DNA of 6,185 bases, taken from DATFYM01 sp035315065 (GTDB lineage Bacteria > Acidobacteriota > Terriglobia > UBA7540). A program made the translations under genes and the position numbers. The stretch lies in the NCBI GenBank assembly GCA_035315065.1, contig DATFYM010000236.1, forward strand, positions 1 to 6,185. Direction: 5' to 3'. Position 1 is the stretch's first letter; every line of letters starts with the position of its first letter. The notes below the pieces were generated by a model that saw only the letters and a program-made list of their open reading frames with translations, did not search any database and was not told the DNA's origin. Below are positions 5,410 to 6,185 of this stretch, one piece after another.

Positions 5410-6185
5410 CTAACGCCGTCGGCCTCCGCCCATTCTAGCGCCGCCCATTCGTGCTCCGCCATAACTGCGCGTGGAGTTGAAGTTTTGGGTCCGCTGCGCT
5501 CCTTGGGTACGTGCCTGTTGTTGACGCTGGAGACTGGCATCTGGCTTGGTTGCGGGCTGCCATCCGCTGCCGCTGTTACTCGACCAGTTGCCGCTGTCCC
5601 GGTTGTAGCGGTACACCGTGCCATCTTTGCCGGCGTAGACGTTGTTCTTCCCCGCCGCTACTCCCGTGTTCGTGTTCGTGTTGTAGGCAAATCCACCGCG
5701 TCCTGCTGTGCCCTGGCCGGTGTAGATGTTCCCCACGTAACCGGCTCCGCCACCCGCGACGATGCCGGTGTTCGGATTGTAAGTCGCGCCGCCGCGATAC
5801 CCGGCTGTGTTACCCGTGTAGATGTTGGTGTTGGTGCCGCGCCCGGCGACCGTCGTCCGGCCGGTCAGGGTGTTGTGGTAGGCTCCGCGGGTCGCCGCTC
5901 CATAGTTTCCGGTGTAAGGATTTGCCCAAGCAGCGCCAGTTCGAGAGTATGCCGTGTTGCCCCAGACTCCGTAAACGTTGGCGACCGCAGCCCCTCCCCA
6001 TGCTCCCCAGCCGTAATAGGGGTACCAGCCATATCCGTAGTACCCCATTGGCCCCCACCACGGGTAATACCAGGGATAGTAGGCATATCCGTAGCCGAAC
6101 CCGAAGCTCCATCCGGAATCGCTCGTGTAGGTGAATCCAGCTCCCACACCGTAGGTGTAAGGCCAGCCGTACCACACTGTGGGAC
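5410..6185 (-). CDS. Gly/Tyr/Trp-rich repeat protein, C-terminal part (carbohydrate-binding family V/XII-like), 5' partial
   Basis: The frame is open to the window edge: codons before the GTG at 6177 read P-T, giving PTVWYGWPYTYG, so the GTG is probably an internal Val and the N-terminal part is missing. The visible 258 residues comprise an aromatic Gly/Tyr/Trp-rich segment (residues 1-60 counted from that GTG), three or four repeats of about 32 residues opening with N-[PI]-YTG (86-179), a degenerate unit VYAGKDGTVYRYNRDSGNW (180-198), a Gln-rich linker, and a Gly/Arg tail with GGARM repeated twice and ending GRRR. From memory, this arrangement matches the C-terminal half of large proteins annotated 'carbohydrate-binding family V/XII' in acidobacteria and proteobacteria, where the text before the aromatic block ends similarly. 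Those proteins are usually secreted or surface-exposed, but no signal is visible here because the start is outside. The gene is certain; the family name is moderately sure; binding activity is unproven. Confidence 0.8.
   Translation of the reverse strand, partial: PTVWYGWPYTYGVGAGFTYTSDSGWSFGFGYGYAYYPWYYPWWGPMGYYGYGWYPYYGWGAWGGAAVANVYGVWGNTAYSRTGAAWANPYTGNYGAATRGAYHNTLTGRTTVAGRGTNTNIYTGNTAGYRGGATYNPNTGIVAGGGAGYVGNIYTGQGTAGRGGFAYNTNTNTGVAAGKNNVYAGKDGTVYRYNRDSGNWSSNSGSGWQPATKPDASLQRQQQARTQGAQRTQNFNSTRSYGGARMGGARMGGGRRR
5641..5922 (-). repeat. In-frame tandem repeats of about 32 codons
   Basis: Three consecutive units begin NPYTGN, NIYTGN and NIYTGQ at residues 86, 118 and 150 of the partial protein. 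Each continues with A-x-RGG/RGA, then a Y-x-N-x-x-TG core and a V-A-G-x-G end; the third is about 29 residues. The units have diverged at the DNA level, so this is an old protein repeat rather than a recent DNA duplication. The repeating aromatic-turn pattern suggests a beta-structured, elongated surface domain. Confidence 0.7.

Noticed and set aside
5126..5413. Plus-strand 95-codon frame in the 335-nt intergenic region
   Set aside because: No recognisable pattern, it crosses into the 3' end of the minus-strand gene, and the region carries promoter and hairpin signals instead.
5511..6134. Cys/Arg-rich plus-strand frame opposite the Gly/Tyr-rich gene
   Set aside because: High Cys and Arg content is what antisense reading of Gly/Tyr/Asn repeat codons yields.

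Overview
The window looks like chromosomal DNA of a soil-type bacterium, most likely an acidobacterium (Acidobacteriota). This placement is an inference from protein style. The OmpA-like protein has a beta-rich N-domain and a Gln-rich coiled coil, the small protein carries CxxC and HxC motifs, and the Gly/Tyr/Trp-rich protein resembles the C-terminal part of 'carbohydrate-binding family V/XII' proteins; all three remind me of acidobacterial proteins. I see no rRNA, tRNA, insertion sequence, integrase, phage gene or CRISPR array.

Layout: two plus-strand genes on the left converge with four minus-strand genes on the right. On the plus strand, an OmpA-family envelope protein (5' end cut by the window edge) ends at 909. 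A DUF2252 protein follows (944-2362) after a 34-nt gap and has its own Shine-Dalgarno sequence, so the two are probably co-transcribed. The convergence zone (2363-2464) holds small stem-loops.

On the minus strand, reading right to left, come: the C-terminal part of a Gly/Tyr/Trp-rich, repeat-bearing protein (5410-6185, N-terminal part beyond the window); a 335-nt intergenic region with a stem-loop and a good sigma70-like promoter; an AI-2E/UPF0118-family transporter (3992-5074); an uncharacterised polytopic membrane protein (2744-3925); a candidate intrinsic terminator (2701-2723); and a small putative zinc-binding protein (2465-2665). The transporter and the membrane protein are 66 nt apart and are probably one transcription unit.

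Functionally this is a neighbourhood of cell-envelope and membrane proteins plus one kinase-like protein of unknown role. No clear defence, biosynthetic or mobile system is present. The points most worth a second look are the order of the kinase-like motifs in the DUF2252 protein, the 66-residue Cys/His protein, the roughly 32-residue repeats of the truncated Gly/Tyr-rich protein, and the promoter and hairpin in the 335-nt intergenic region.
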